Below are positions 26,336 through 34,479 of a DNA stretch of 64,000 nt, one piece after another. The translations under genes were made by a program, and so were the position numbers. The notes under the pieces were generated by a model. That model made no database searches and was not told where the DNA came from. It was given only the letters and a program-made list of their open reading frames with translations. The stretch is from JAIBJN01 sp963775395 (GTDB taxonomy: Bacteria > Actinomycetota > Thermoleophilia > Gaiellales > Gaiellaceae): positions 246,722-310,721 of the forward strand of contig CAVZIX010000004.1 of NCBI GenBank assembly GCA_963775395.1. Direction: 5' to 3'. The first letter of the stretch is position 1. Every line of letters starts with the position of its first letter.

Positions 26336-27648
26336 CGGATTTCCGAGCCGACGCCGCCGCTACCGCCGACTGGGTCGCCCGCTACCTGGAGGGCGTGCGC
26401 GAGTTGCCGGTGCTCGCCCAGGTCGAGCCCGGGCAGATCCGGGGGGCGCTGCCGGCCGCGCCGCCGGAGAGCGCCGAGCCCTTCGCAGACGTCCTGCGCG
26501 ACCTCGACGAGGTGCTCCTGCCCGGGATCACGCACTGGAACCATCCGCGCTTCTTCGCCTACTTCGCCGTCTCCGGGAGCGAGCCCGGCATCCTCGCCGA
26601 GTTCCTCACAGCGGCCCTCAACGTCAATGCCATGCTCTGGCGGACCTCGCCGGCGGCCACCGAGCTCGAGAATCTCGCAGTCGACTGGGTGCGCCAGCTC
26701 CTCGGCCTGCCCGAGGGTCTGCACGGGCACATCGAGGACACCGCTTCGACCTCCACGCTGGCGGCGCTGACGGCGGCCCGCCACCTGCGGCCCGAGGGCA
26801 CGGTCATCTGCTCGGAGCACGCGCACTCGTCCATGGACAAGGCGGCGCGGCTCCTCGGCGTGCCAATCCGCAAGGTTTCCTCCGACGACGAGTTCCGGAT
26901 GCGCCCCGATGCGCTCGCCGAGGCGCTCGGCGAGGTGGAGGCCTCCGCGGTCGTCGCGACGGTCGGGACGACCTCGACCAGCTCGGTCGACCCGGTACCC
27001 GAGATCGCCGCTCTCTCCGCCGAGGCAGGCGCCTGGCTGCACGTGGACGCGGCCTATGCCGGCCCGGCGATGGTCTGCGAGGAGAACCGGTGGGCGTTCG
27101 CCGGAGTCGACGAGGCGGACTCGGTCGTCGTCAACCCGCACAAGTGGCTCCTCACGCCGATCGACTGCTCGCTCCTCTACACGAAGCAGCCGGAGGTGCT
27201 GCGCGAGGCGTTCAGCATCGCGCCGGTGTACCTGCGTGCGAGCGAGGAGGGCGTCACGAACCTGACCGACTACGGTCCCGCCCTCGGCCGGCGGTTCCGC
27301 TCCCTGAAGCTCTGGGCGGTCATCCGCTGCTACGGCCGCGAGGGCCTGCAGGCCGTGATCCGCGAGCACCAGCGCCTGGCGAAGCTCTTCGCCTCCTGGG
27401 TGGAGGAGACGCCGGGGTGGGAGGTGGTCGCCCCGGTTCCGTTCTCGCTCGTCTGCTTCCGGCGTGAGGGCTCCGACGAGGAGAACGAGGCGATCCTCGA
27501 GCGGGTGAACGCGACGGGCGAGGCCTACCTTTCGAACACGACCCTGAACGGCAGGTACGTCCTGCGCCTGGCCGTCGGCCACCACCGGACGACGGAAGAC
27601 GACGTTCGTCTGGCCTGGGAGCTCCTACAGGACGCAGCTACCAAGTAA
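26332..27648 (+). CDS. PLP-dependent group II decarboxylase (aromatic-L-amino-acid decarboxylase type)
   Basis: A 438-residue fold-type I enzyme. It shows THWNHPRFFAYFAVSGSEPG, LENLAVDWVRQLLGLPEG, EDTASTSTLAALTAARH, HVDAAYAGPAMVCEE and the Schiff-base lysine in VNPHKWLLTPIDCS. These are the marks of aromatic amino acid decarboxylases (DOPA/tryptophan decarboxylase-like) that release CO2 from amino acids to form amines. Substrate is not readable. GTGA overlap with polX at 26332-26335 suggests co-transcription, although the functions seem unrelated. A bidirectional hairpin overlaps the stop codon. Confidence 0.9.
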   Translation: MTDFRADAAATADWVARYLEGVRELPVLAQVEPGQIRGALPAAPPESAEPFADVLRDLDEVLLPGITHWNHPRFFAYFAVSGSEPGILAEFLTAALNVNAMLWRTSPAATELENLAVDWVRQLLGLPEGLHGHIEDTASTSTLAALTAARHLRPEGTVICSEHAHSSMDKAARLLGVPIRKVSSDDEFRMRPDALAEALGEVEASAVVATVGTTSTSSVDPVPEIAALSAEAGAWLHVDAAYAGPAMVCEENRWAFAGVDEADSVVVNPHKWLLTPIDCSLLYTKQPEVLREAFSIAPVYLRASEEGVTNLTDYGPALGRRFRSLKLWAVIRCYGREGLQAVIREHQRLAKLFASWVEETPGWEVVAPVPFSLVCFRREGSDEENEAILERVNATGEAYLSNTTLNGRYVLRLAVGHHRTTEDDVRLAWELLQDAATK

Positions 27649-27663
27649 CACTTTGTTACTTGG
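27641..27663. terminator. Bidirectional terminator-like hairpin between the decarboxylase and otsB
   Basis: CCAAGTAACA (27641-27650) pairs perfectly with TGTTACTTGG (27654-27663) around a 3-base loop. It overlaps the decarboxylase TAA and lies 10 bases past the otsB stop of the opposite strand. The placement between two convergent genes argues for a shared terminator, although the T tracts are short. Confidence 0.65.
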
Positions 27664-27672
27664 TCTCGCGCG

Positions 27673-28392
27673 TCAGAGAAGGCGGAGGAGGTCGGCCATC
27701 TCCGGCGGGCCGGCGACGACGAGGTCGGCCGCGTCCGCCAGCTCGGCCGGGCCTTCCTCGGACGCGACGGCGACGCGGACCGCGTGCTCGAGCCCTGACG
27801 AGACCAGACCGACGAAGGCGTCGAGGTCGGTCGTGTCGTCGCCGGCGTAGAGACCCAGCCGGGCCCCGGACCGCTCCAGCAGCGTCCTGACGGCGGTCCC
27901 CTTGTCGGCTGGAACCGTCGGTCGGATCTCGAGCACCTTGCGGCCCCAGCGCGCGTCGAGCCCGGCGGCGCGCGCCTTCACGGCGACCGCCTCCAGGTCG
28001 GCGCGGGCGCGCTCCTCGTCCTCCGCCTCGCGGTAGTGGTAGGAGAGCGAGAGCGTCTTGTCCTCGACCGGGAGCCCGACCGCCTCGCGGAACCGCCGGA
28101 TCTCGCCGGCGAGCTCGGCGGCTCGCGGGTCGAGCTCCAGGCCGTGGTTGCCGACGTACTCGACTCCCTCCACGCCGACGAGCCGGCGCGCATCGGCGCC
28201 GGCTCGCCCGCTCACGCAGGCGACGAGGAGGTAGCGTCCGACGAGCCGTTCCAGTTCGGTCCGGGTGTCGTCGGGAACGGCCGCCAGCTCGGGGCGAGAG
28301 ACGATCGGCGCCAGAGTGCCGTCGACGTCGAGGACGAGCGCGCTTCGCTCGGGAGCGCTCGAGAGCGGGGCGAGGAGCGCGGCGGCCTCCAT
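27673..28392 (-). CDS. otsB: Trehalose-6-phosphate phosphatase
   Basis: Dephosphorylates trehalose-6-phosphate to trehalose, a compatible solute. The 239-residue HAD protein has ALVLDVDGTLAPIVSRPE (nucleophile and general acid Asp), ACVSGRAGADARR, GNHGLEL, the Lys motif in VPADKGTAVRTLL and GDDTTDLDAF. These are OtsB hallmarks. No otsA is adjacent. ATG at 28390-28392. Confidence 0.92.
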   Translation of the reverse strand: MEAAALLAPLSSAPERSALVLDVDGTLAPIVSRPELAAVPDDTRTELERLVGRYLLVACVSGRAGADARRLVGVEGVEYVGNHGLELDPRAAELAGEIRRFREAVGLPVEDKTLSLSYHYREAEDEERARADLEAVAVKARAAGLDARWGRKVLEIRPTVPADKGTAVRTLLERSGARLGLYAGDDTTDLDAFVGLVSSGLEHAVRVAVASEEGPAELADAADLVVAGPPEMADLLRLL

Positions 28393-28413
28393 CGGCCCGC
28401 TTAGGATAGGGCC

Positions 28414-28782
28414 GTGCGGTCGGCCAAGCGCTCCCTCCTCGTGCTCACGGGGATCGGGGTCGCCTCGGGGTTCCTGAGCGCGCTCTTCGGCGTCGGCGGC
28501 GGGCTACTCGTCGTGCCGATGCTCGTGATCCTCATGGGCTTCACGGCTCGCGAGGCGACGGCGACCTCGCTCGCCGCCATCGGCATCACCGCCCTCGCCG
28601 GGGTGATCTCGTACGCCGTGCTCGAGGAAGTGGACTGGGGCGCCGCCGCGCTCGTCGGCTTCCCCGCGCTCTTCGGGTCGCTCGCGGGCGTCCAGCTCCA
28701 GCACCGGGTCACCTCTCGCATGCTCACGCGCCTATTCGCATTCTTCGTCGCCGTGGTGGCCGTGCTCCTCTTCTTCGAATGA
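28414..28782 (+). CDS. Half-size TSUP (TauE/SafE) membrane protein, first half
   Basis: 122 residues with about four membrane segments and the TSUP signature GFLSALFGVGGGLLVVPML followed by TATSLAAIGITALAG. TauE/SafE proteins usually have 7-8 helices made of two such repeats; this gene encodes one repeat only. Start is the GTG at 28414. Its stop overlaps the start of a second half-size gene (ATGA, 28779-28782), so the two probably assemble as a heterodimeric anion exporter. The transported anion (sulfite, sulfoacetate or similar) cannot be told. Confidence 0.85.
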   Translation: MRSAKRSLLVLTGIGVASGFLSALFGVGGGLLVVPMLVILMGFTAREATATSLAAIGITALAGVISYAVLEEVDWGAAALVGFPALFGSLAGVQLQHRVTSRMLTRLFAFFVAVVAVLLFFE

Positions 28783-29153
28783 GCACCGGGACGATCATCC
28801 TCGCGCTCGTGCTCGGTTTCGGGGCCGGGGTCCTGTCGGGCATGTTCGGCGTCGGCGGGGGAATTCTCTTCGTGCCGACACTCGTGTTCGTGGTCGGCCT
28901 CGGCCAGCTCGAGGCCCAGTCCACCTCGCTCGCCGCGATCATCCCCGTGGTGGTGTTCGGGGCCTGGCAGCAGCATCACGCGGGCAACGTCCGCTGGCGC
29001 GCTGCCCTCATCGTCGGTGTCATCTCCGTCGTCGGCGTCTACGGAGGCGCGTCGCTGGCCATCTCCCTCGACGAGGACCTCCTCCGCAAGCTCTTCGCCG
29101 CGTTCCTGCTCCTCGTGGCCGTGCAGCTCGTCTGGTCGACGCGGCGACCGTAG
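28779..29153 (+). CDS. Half-size TSUP (TauE/SafE) membrane protein, second half
   Basis: 124 residues, about four membrane segments, with GVLSGMFGVGGGILFVPTLVF and QSTSLAAIIPVVVFGAW, again one complete TSUP repeat. The first and second proteins are similar to each other but not identical, as expected for the two halves of the ancestral duplicated fold. Both have their own start and stop and no sequence joining them in one frame, so this is a true split pair or a frame break at the domain border. Confidence 0.85.
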   Translation: MSTGTIILALVLGFGAGVLSGMFGVGGGILFVPTLVFVVGLGQLEAQSTSLAAIIPVVVFGAWQQHHAGNVRWRAALIVGVISVVGVYGGASLAISLDEDLLRKLFAAFLLLVAVQLVWSTRRP

Positions 29154-29164
29154 ACTTGAAGGGC

Positions 29165-29548
29165 ATGGGTGACGACCTCCTCTTCCCGCTCGTGGACGAG
29201 CCGATCGGCGCGATCGTCGACCGGATCCAGTCCGAGGAGGCGGCGATCGCCGCGCTGGCGGCCTCGCCTCGGCGCCAGCTTGCGTTCCGCACCTTCGCCT
29301 ATGTGCGGGTGGGGATCCTCCTCGGGCGGATCTTTGTCGAACGCGACATCGAGGCGCCCGCGGGGGAGGGAACCTGGGTCGATCAGCTCCTCGCGGAGCC
29401 CGAGGTGCTGGAAGCTGTGCGCGCGGAGGTGAGGGCCGTCGCGGACGAGGTCGCGCGCGACCCGAGTCTCGAGGGCACCGAGCCGGTGGGGCCTGACGAG
29501 GCCGCTCGCGAGCGTTTTCGCGCGTTCGCGCGCGGCTTGGGACAATAG
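29165..29548 (+). CDS. Hypothetical protein, 127 residues
   Basis: An acidic soluble protein, mostly predicted helical: LFPLVDEPIGAIVDRIQSEE, RTFAYVRVGILLGRIFVER, then a long helical tail rich in Glu, Ala and Arg. I do not recognise the family. The ATG at 29165 is taken over a TTG 9 bases upstream. It is 11 bases after the transporter pair and probably belongs to the same transcript. Confidence 0.65.
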   Translation: MGDDLLFPLVDEPIGAIVDRIQSEEAAIAALAASPRRQLAFRTFAYVRVGILLGRIFVERDIEAPAGEGTWVDQLLAEPEVLEAVRAEVRAVADEVARDPSLEGTEPVGPDEAARERFRAFARGLGQ

Positions 29549-29584
29549 CTTCGTCGCGCGGCCGCTCCTGCCGATAATCTCTCG

Positions 29585-31021
29585 ATGGTGGCCCACCGCG
29601 TCGTCTACGTGACGATCCTTGCCCTGGGCGTCCTCGTGCTGGGGGGATCCGCGGCCGCGCAGAGCGCGCCGGCCTCCTCGGCGAGCGCGTTCGGGGTGCG
29701 CGTCGTCCTGCCTGGCGGCGCCGGAGAGACCGCGGGGGCCGTCTCGGCGCCTCCGCGCGGAGGCACCACGCTGAACGGCTGGAGCTACGGCGACGGTGCC
29801 GTCAAAGCCGGTTGGCTGAGCACCGGCGCCAGGACGAGCGCCTCCAGCTCGGCAACCGCGAGCGGGAGCGCCACCATCCAGTCCGTCTCGCTGTTCGGCG
29901 GTGAGATCACCGCCGACGCCGTCTTCGTCCGCGCCACCGCCCGCGCGTCGGGGAGGGGCGCGGCGGGGTCGCTCGACGCCTCGTCGGTCTCCAACCTCGT
30001 CGCACTCGGTACGTCCGTGCAGACGGCGCCCAACACACGCGTTGCGCTCGGTGACTGGGGCTACATGGTCGTGCTCGAGAAGGCAGTCGTCCGCCAGAAC
30101 CAGGCCCGCCTCGGGTTCCGCGGGTTCGCCACCGGGCTGCACGTCGTCCTCACAGCGGCACACGGCGGACTGCCCGCCGGCACCGAGATCATGGTCGGCT
30201 ACGCCGAGGCGGCCGCGAGCGCCCGCAAGGCCGCTCCTCCGCCTCCTCCGCCTCCACCGCCGCCCTCGCCGCCGCCCACCACGAAGCCGCCTGGGCAGGG
30301 ACCGCCGCGTGAGCCCGTTGCATCGCCTCCTGGAACGGCACCTCCGCCGATCGTCCAGAACCCGCCTCAGGGCGTCGAGCCCAAGCTCACGGCTGCCGGG
30401 TACGTCTTCCCGGTCTACGGCCAGGCTTCGTTCGGCGACGACTTCGCCGCGGCGCGCGCCATCACGGGCTGGCACCACGGCAACGACATCTTCGCCCCGC
30501 TCGGCGCGCCCATCCTCGCCGTGGCCGACGGCACACTGTTCCTCGTCGGCTGGAACGACGTCGGCGGCAACAGGCTCTGGCTCCGCGACGGCGCCGGCAA
30601 CGAGTTCTACTACGCCCACCTCTCCGCGTATTCGCCCATCGCGCGCGAGGGCGCCCAGGTGAAGGCAGGGGACGTGATCGGCTTCGTCGGCGCGACCGGG
30701 GACGCCGTCGGCACGCCGCCCCACCTCCACTTCGAGATCCATCCGCTCGAGCTGCTCTGGATGGGCTACGACGGTGTGATCAACCCGTACCCGTACCTGA
30801 CCGCCTGGCTCCGCCTGGACGACGTCGCCTTCGGCGGGTGGACGCCTCAGGCCGGGAGGGCGCCCGAGGCCGGCGCCGTGCTCCTCCAGGCCGACGACAT
30901 CTCCGCGCTCTCCGGCCTGGGCGACGACTCGCTCTCGTCGTATCTCGTGATGCCCGACCTGTTCGGGGAAGGGCAACCCGGCCCGACGATCGTCGGGGCC
31001 GAAACGGGCTTCAGCGGCTAG
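29585..31021 (+). CDS. Secreted M23 (LytM-type) peptidase with proline-rich linker
   Basis: Signal peptide (VVYVTILALGVLVLGGSAAAQ), then a beta-rich domain of about 180 residues, a proline-rich linker (residues about 215-260), and a C-terminal M23 domain with zinc ligands in GWHHGNDIFAPLG and HLHFEIHPLE. M23 enzymes cut peptidoglycan cross-links or regulate amidases; the His-x3-Asp and HxH motifs are present, so it may be active. 478 residues. A weak GC stem (GCGGCT/AGCCGC, 31014-31030) straddles the stop and may serve as a terminator. Confidence 0.9.
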   Translation: MVAHRVVYVTILALGVLVLGGSAAAQSAPASSASAFGVRVVLPGGAGETAGAVSAPPRGGTTLNGWSYGDGAVKAGWLSTGARTSASSSATASGSATIQSVSLFGGEITADAVFVRATARASGRGAAGSLDASSVSNLVALGTSVQTAPNTRVALGDWGYMVVLEKAVVRQNQARLGFRGFATGLHVVLTAAHGGLPAGTEIMVGYAEAAASARKAAPPPPPPPPPPSPPPTTKPPGQGPPREPVASPPGTAPPPIVQNPPQGVEPKLTAAGYVFPVYGQASFGDDFAAARAITGWHHGNDIFAPLGAPILAVADGTLFLVGWNDVGGNRLWLRDGAGNEFYYAHLSAYSPIAREGAQVKAGDVIGFVGATGDAVGTPPHLHFEIHPLELLWMGYDGVINPYPYLTAWLRLDDVAFGGWTPQAGRAPEAGAVLLQADDISALSGLGDDSLSSYLVMPDLFGEGQPGPTIVGAETGFSG

Positions 31022-31051
31022 CTCAGCCGCCCGCCCTGTGCTGCCCGCGTT

Positions 31052-31456
31052 CTAGTTCTCGTTCGTCTGAGTCTCGAACGGCTGCTCGGGGCCGAGGACC
31101 TTGTCCTTCAGCCACTTGCGCGTGTCCGGGCCGGTCGCCGGGTTGAAGAGGACGCCCAGCGTGATGCCCGCGAGAAGTAGCGTGACGTTGCGCCCGGTGT
31201 GGGACTCCTTGCCCTGGGCGCGCTCGCCGGCCTTGCGGAGCTCCTCGACGGCCTTCCTGAGCTCGTCCTGGATGTCCTTGTCCTTGGCGACGCGCAGCGC
31301 GACCGCCTGCGCTCCCTGGTTGCCGAGGAGCTCGTCGTAGATGCTCTTCGCCGAGGCGTAAGCCTTCTTCACGTGGTCGTGAAGCTCGTCGTCCTGCGCG
31401 ATCCGCTCGACGTAGGGCCGAGCGGTATCGACCGCGCCGCTCACTTTGTCCTTCAT
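31052..31456 (-). CDS. YtxH-like small membrane-associated protein
   Basis: 134 residues. A charged helical N-terminal half (KVSGAVDTARPYVERIAQDD, ELRKAVEELRKAGERAQ) is followed by one membrane segment and the pattern NVTLLLAGITLGVLFNPATG, then DTRKWLKDKVLG. The glycine-rich helix followed by PATGxxTR is typical of YtxH-type general-stress proteins, function unclear. The gene lies downstream of the hsp20-lon operon on the same strand, which would fit a stress role. That link is inference. Confidence 0.72.
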   Translation of the reverse strand: MKDKVSGAVDTARPYVERIAQDDELHDHVKKAYASAKSIYDELLGNQGAQAVALRVAKDKDIQDELRKAVEELRKAGERAQGKESHTGRNVTLLLAGITLGVLFNPATGPDTRKWLKDKVLGPEQPFETQTNEN

Positions 31457-31492
31457 GCCAGTCCTTTCGTTCGTCTCGTACGCCGGGATTAT

Positions 31493-33874
31493 CTACCCGA
31501 CCGCTGCCTCTGGAAACTCTCGGCCCACGCCCTGCGGGAATGCGGCCTCCAGCACTTCCTCGATCCGGTCCGCAAGCACGAAGTTCATCGAGCGGCGGAC
31601 GTCCTTCGGGAGGTCGTCGAGGTCGGGCTCGTTCTGACGCGGGAGGATCACGGTCGAGATTTCGGCGCGCTCCGCGGCCAGCACCTTCTCCTTCACTCCA
31701 CCGATCGGGAGCACGAGTCCGGTGAGCGTGATCTCGCCCGTCATCGCGACGTCCTCGGAGACCGGAACGTCCATGGCCAGCGAAGAGAGGGCCGTTGCCA
31801 TGGCGATGCCCGCCGAGGGACCGTCCTTCGGGACGGCGCCCGCGGGCACGTGGATGTGCACGTCGCGCTCCTCGAACCAGTCCGACGCGAGGCCGAGCTG
31901 AGTCGAGTGGACACGCACCCACGAGAGCGCCGCCTGGGCCGACTCCCGCATCACATCGCCGATCTGGCCCGTGATCGTCAGACGTCCCGAGCCCGGCATG
32001 GCGGTCGCTTCCACGAAGAGGACGTCGCCGCCTACCGGCGTGACCGCGAGCCCTGTCGCGACGCCGGGGTCCGACGTGCGCCTGCGTACCTCGGCGCGGA
32101 AGCGCGCCGGTCCAAGCCACGCGCGAACGCGCCGTTCGTCCACCCTGGCGCCCTTTCGCTTGCCCTCCGCGATCTCGCGCGCGATCTTGCGGCAGATCGC
32201 GGCCAGCTCCCGGTCGAGGTTACGGACGCCCGCCTCGCGCGTGTACTCGCGCACGATGTGACGCAGCGCGTTCTCCGAGATGGTCACCTGCTTCGGATCG
32301 AGCCCGTGCGCCTCGAGCTGCTTCGCGACGAGATAGGTGCGCGCGATCCCGACCTTCTCGTCCTCCGTGTAGCCGGCAATCGGGATGATCTCCATGCGGT
32401 CGCGCAGCGGCCCCGGGACCGGCTCGAGCTGGTTCGCGGTGCAGATGAAGAGCACCTGCGAAAGGTCGAACGGCAGGTCGAGGTAGTGGTCGCGGAAGCT
32501 CGAGTTCTGGGCCGGATCGAGTACCTCGAGCATTGCGCTCGAGGGGTCGCCGCGCCAGTCGGCGCCCATCTTGTCGATCTCGTCGATCATGAAGACCGGG
32601 TTCTTCGTGCCGGCGTCGCGGAGGGCGCGGATGATCGTGCCCGGCATCGCGCCGACGTACGTGCGCCGGTGGCCGCGAATCTCCGACTCGTCGCGGACGC
32701 CGCCTACCGAGACCCGGACGAACTTCCGGCCGAGCGCCCGTGCGATCGACTGCCCCAGCGATGTCTTGCCGACGCCCGGTGGGCCGACGAAGCAGAGGAT
32801 CGGCCCTGAAAGCTTGTTGGTGAGCTTCTGCACTGCGAGGTGCTCGAGGATCCGCTCCTTGACCTTCTCTAGGTCGTAGTGGTCCTCGTCGAGGATCGTC
32901 CGGGCCGCGCCGAGGTCCAGGTCGTCTTCCGTCGTCTCGGTCCAGGGCACGGACAAGAGCCAATCGAGGTACGTGCGGATGACGCCGTACTCGGCCGCGG
33001 CGGGCGGGAGCTTGGCGAGGCGGTCGAGCTCGCGCCGGGCCGCGCGGTCGGCCTCCTCGGGGAGCTCGGCCTCGTCCAGCCGTGTGCGGAGCTCGGTGAT
33101 CTCGGCCTGCTGCTCGTCTCCTTCTCCCAGCTCGTCCTGGATCGCCTTCAGCTGCTGCCGCAGGAAGTACTCCCGCTGGGACTTGTCCATCTCTTCGTGG
33201 ACCTGGGACTGGATCTTCGTTCCGAGCTCGATGACCTCGAGCTCGCGCGAGAGCATCCCGGTGAGCTTGCGGAGACGCTCCTCGACGTCGACCGCCTCGA
33301 GCAGGTCCTGCTTCTGCTCGGTTGAGAGGCGAAGCGTGGAGGCAATGAGGTTGGCGAGGCCGCTCGGCGACTCCGCGTTCGCGGCCGCGAGCAGCAGCTC
33401 CTCCGGCAGATAGGGGGCCATCGAGATGATCTGTCCGAAGAGCGACTCGACCGTGTGCGCGAGCGCCTCCACTTCCAGCTCGCGTCCCTCGACGTCCGGC
33501 AGCTTCGTGAAGAGGCCGGTGAGGTAGGGCTCCGTCTGCTCGACCTTCTCCAGCTTCACGCGCTCGAGCCCCTGCACGAGCACCCTGAGCGTCCCGTCGG
33601 GGACGCGCACCATCTTGTGGACGACCGCCGCGGTCCCGACCTCGTAGAGGTCCTCGGCGCTCTCGGCTTCCTCGTCGCTCGTGCGCGAGGTGACGAGGGC
33701 GATCGTCCGGTTGGTGTCGACGGCCTCGTCGATGAGCCGGATCGAGCGTTCCTGGCCGATGGCGAGCGGCGTCATCGAGGTCGGGAAGACGACCGTCTCG
33801 CGCAGCGGCAGGATCGGAAGAAGCGAGGTTCCCTCGTCCAGGGTCTCGGGCGTCTGCTCCTCGACTGCGCTCAC
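31493..33874 (-). CDS. lon: ATP-dependent protease Lon
   Basis: A 793-residue LonA. The N-terminal substrate-binding domain begins LLPILPLRETVVFPTSMTPL; the AAA+ module has Walker A GPPGVGKTSLGQ and Walker B VFMIDEIDKMG; the C-terminal protease has the catalytic Ser in PKDGPSAGIAMATAL and Lys in GGVKEKVLAAERA. It degrades misfolded and regulatory proteins in the cytoplasm. GTG start at 33874 overlaps the hsp20 stop (GTGA), so a chaperone and a protease are translationally coupled. No HAIR/CIRCE-type operator was found upstream by eye. Confidence 0.96.
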   Translation of the reverse strand: MSAVEEQTPETLDEGTSLLPILPLRETVVFPTSMTPLAIGQERSIRLIDEAVDTNRTIALVTSRTSDEEAESAEDLYEVGTAAVVHKMVRVPDGTLRVLVQGLERVKLEKVEQTEPYLTGLFTKLPDVEGRELEVEALAHTVESLFGQIISMAPYLPEELLLAAANAESPSGLANLIASTLRLSTEQKQDLLEAVDVEERLRKLTGMLSRELEVIELGTKIQSQVHEEMDKSQREYFLRQQLKAIQDELGEGDEQQAEITELRTRLDEAELPEEADRAARRELDRLAKLPPAAAEYGVIRTYLDWLLSVPWTETTEDDLDLGAARTILDEDHYDLEKVKERILEHLAVQKLTNKLSGPILCFVGPPGVGKTSLGQSIARALGRKFVRVSVGGVRDESEIRGHRRTYVGAMPGTIIRALRDAGTKNPVFMIDEIDKMGADWRGDPSSAMLEVLDPAQNSSFRDHYLDLPFDLSQVLFICTANQLEPVPGPLRDRMEIIPIAGYTEDEKVGIARTYLVAKQLEAHGLDPKQVTISENALRHIVREYTREAGVRNLDRELAAICRKIAREIAEGKRKGARVDERRVRAWLGPARFRAEVRRRTSDPGVATGLAVTPVGGDVLFVEATAMPGSGRLTITGQIGDVMRESAQAALSWVRVHSTQLGLASDWFEERDVHIHVPAGAVPKDGPSAGIAMATALSSLAMDVPVSEDVAMTGEITLTGLVLPIGGVKEKVLAAERAEISTVILPRQNEPDLDDLPKDVRRSMNFVLADRIEEVLEAAFPQGVGREFPEAAVG

Positions 33875-34308
33875 CGCTCGTCTCCCTTCCTGACCTTCAG
33901 GCGGATCGGCCCGGCCGACCGCTGGCGCAGAGGAAGGACGATCGTCAGCAGGCCCTGCTCGTAGGTCGCCTCGGCGGCGGTCGTGTCGAGGCCTTCGCCC
34001 AGAGCCAGGCGCCGCTGGAAGGGCCCGTAGTCGATCTCGATGTGCTCGTACCGCCGCTCTCCGCCGGCGGGCCGCTGCCGCTGGCCCGAGATGACGAGTG
34101 CGCCGTCGGCGACGGAGATGTCGACCTTGTCGGGGTCGACGCCGGCGAGCTCCACGACGACGTGGACGGCCGGCGGGTCCTTGGTCCGATAAACGTCGAC
34201 ACGCGGCCGGAAGCCTGCGCGCTGCGGCGAGAGGCGGTGGTACCAGAGGTCGCTGAAGAGCTCTTCCATCTCGCCTCGAAGTCGTTCGATGTCCCTGCGC
34301 GGGGGCAT
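33871..34308 (-). CDS. Hsp20/alpha-crystallin small heat-shock protein
   Basis: 145 residues. The alpha-crystallin domain runs from about 35 to 135 (RPRVDVYRTKDPPAVHVVVE, ADGALVISGQRQ, GPFQRRLALGEGLDT, TYEQGLLTIVLPLR). It binds unfolding proteins without ATP and hands them to refolding or degradation systems. It is first in a two-gene unit with lon. The ATG is at 34306-34308. Only 15 bases separate it from the divergent small ORF. Confidence 0.93.
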   Translation of the reverse strand: MPPRRDIERLRGEMEELFSDLWYHRLSPQRAGFRPRVDVYRTKDPPAVHVVVELAGVDPDKVDISVADGALVISGQRQRPAGGERRYEHIEIDYGPFQRRLALGEGLDTTAAEATYEQGLLTIVLPLRQRSAGPIRLKVRKGDER

Positions 34309-34323
34309 GCGACAATCGTAGCC

Positions 34324-34452
34324 ATGCCGCGCATCCTGAAAGCCGGGGGAGCCGGTCTCGCGCTTGCCGCCTACGTCTGGGTCGCCGCCGTACGGTTCGC
34401 GCCGGGCGTCCGGGCGCGCAAGGCGGCCAGGCGCTCGCTTCGCCGTACTTGA
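34324..34452 (+). CDS. Putative 42-residue single-pass membrane protein
   Basis: A short frame, ATG at 34324, encoding a hydrophobic segment AGGAGLALAAYVWVAAVRF followed by a very basic tail with APGVRARKAARRSLRR. It lies in the gap between hsp20 and the MMPL gene, on the MMPL strand and 27 bases upstream of it. Size and position are compatible with a real small protein, but no homologue is recognised and no good ribosome site is seen. Confidence 0.4.
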   Translation: MPRILKAGGAGLALAAYVWVAAVRFAPGVRARKAARRSLRRT

Positions 34453-34479
34453 CCCTGGCCGTCGGCTAGCCTCGGCGAC

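Noticed and set aside
30232..30300. Short C-rich repeat resembling a simple-sequence repeat
   Set aside because: Encodes the proline linker of the M23 peptidase in frame.
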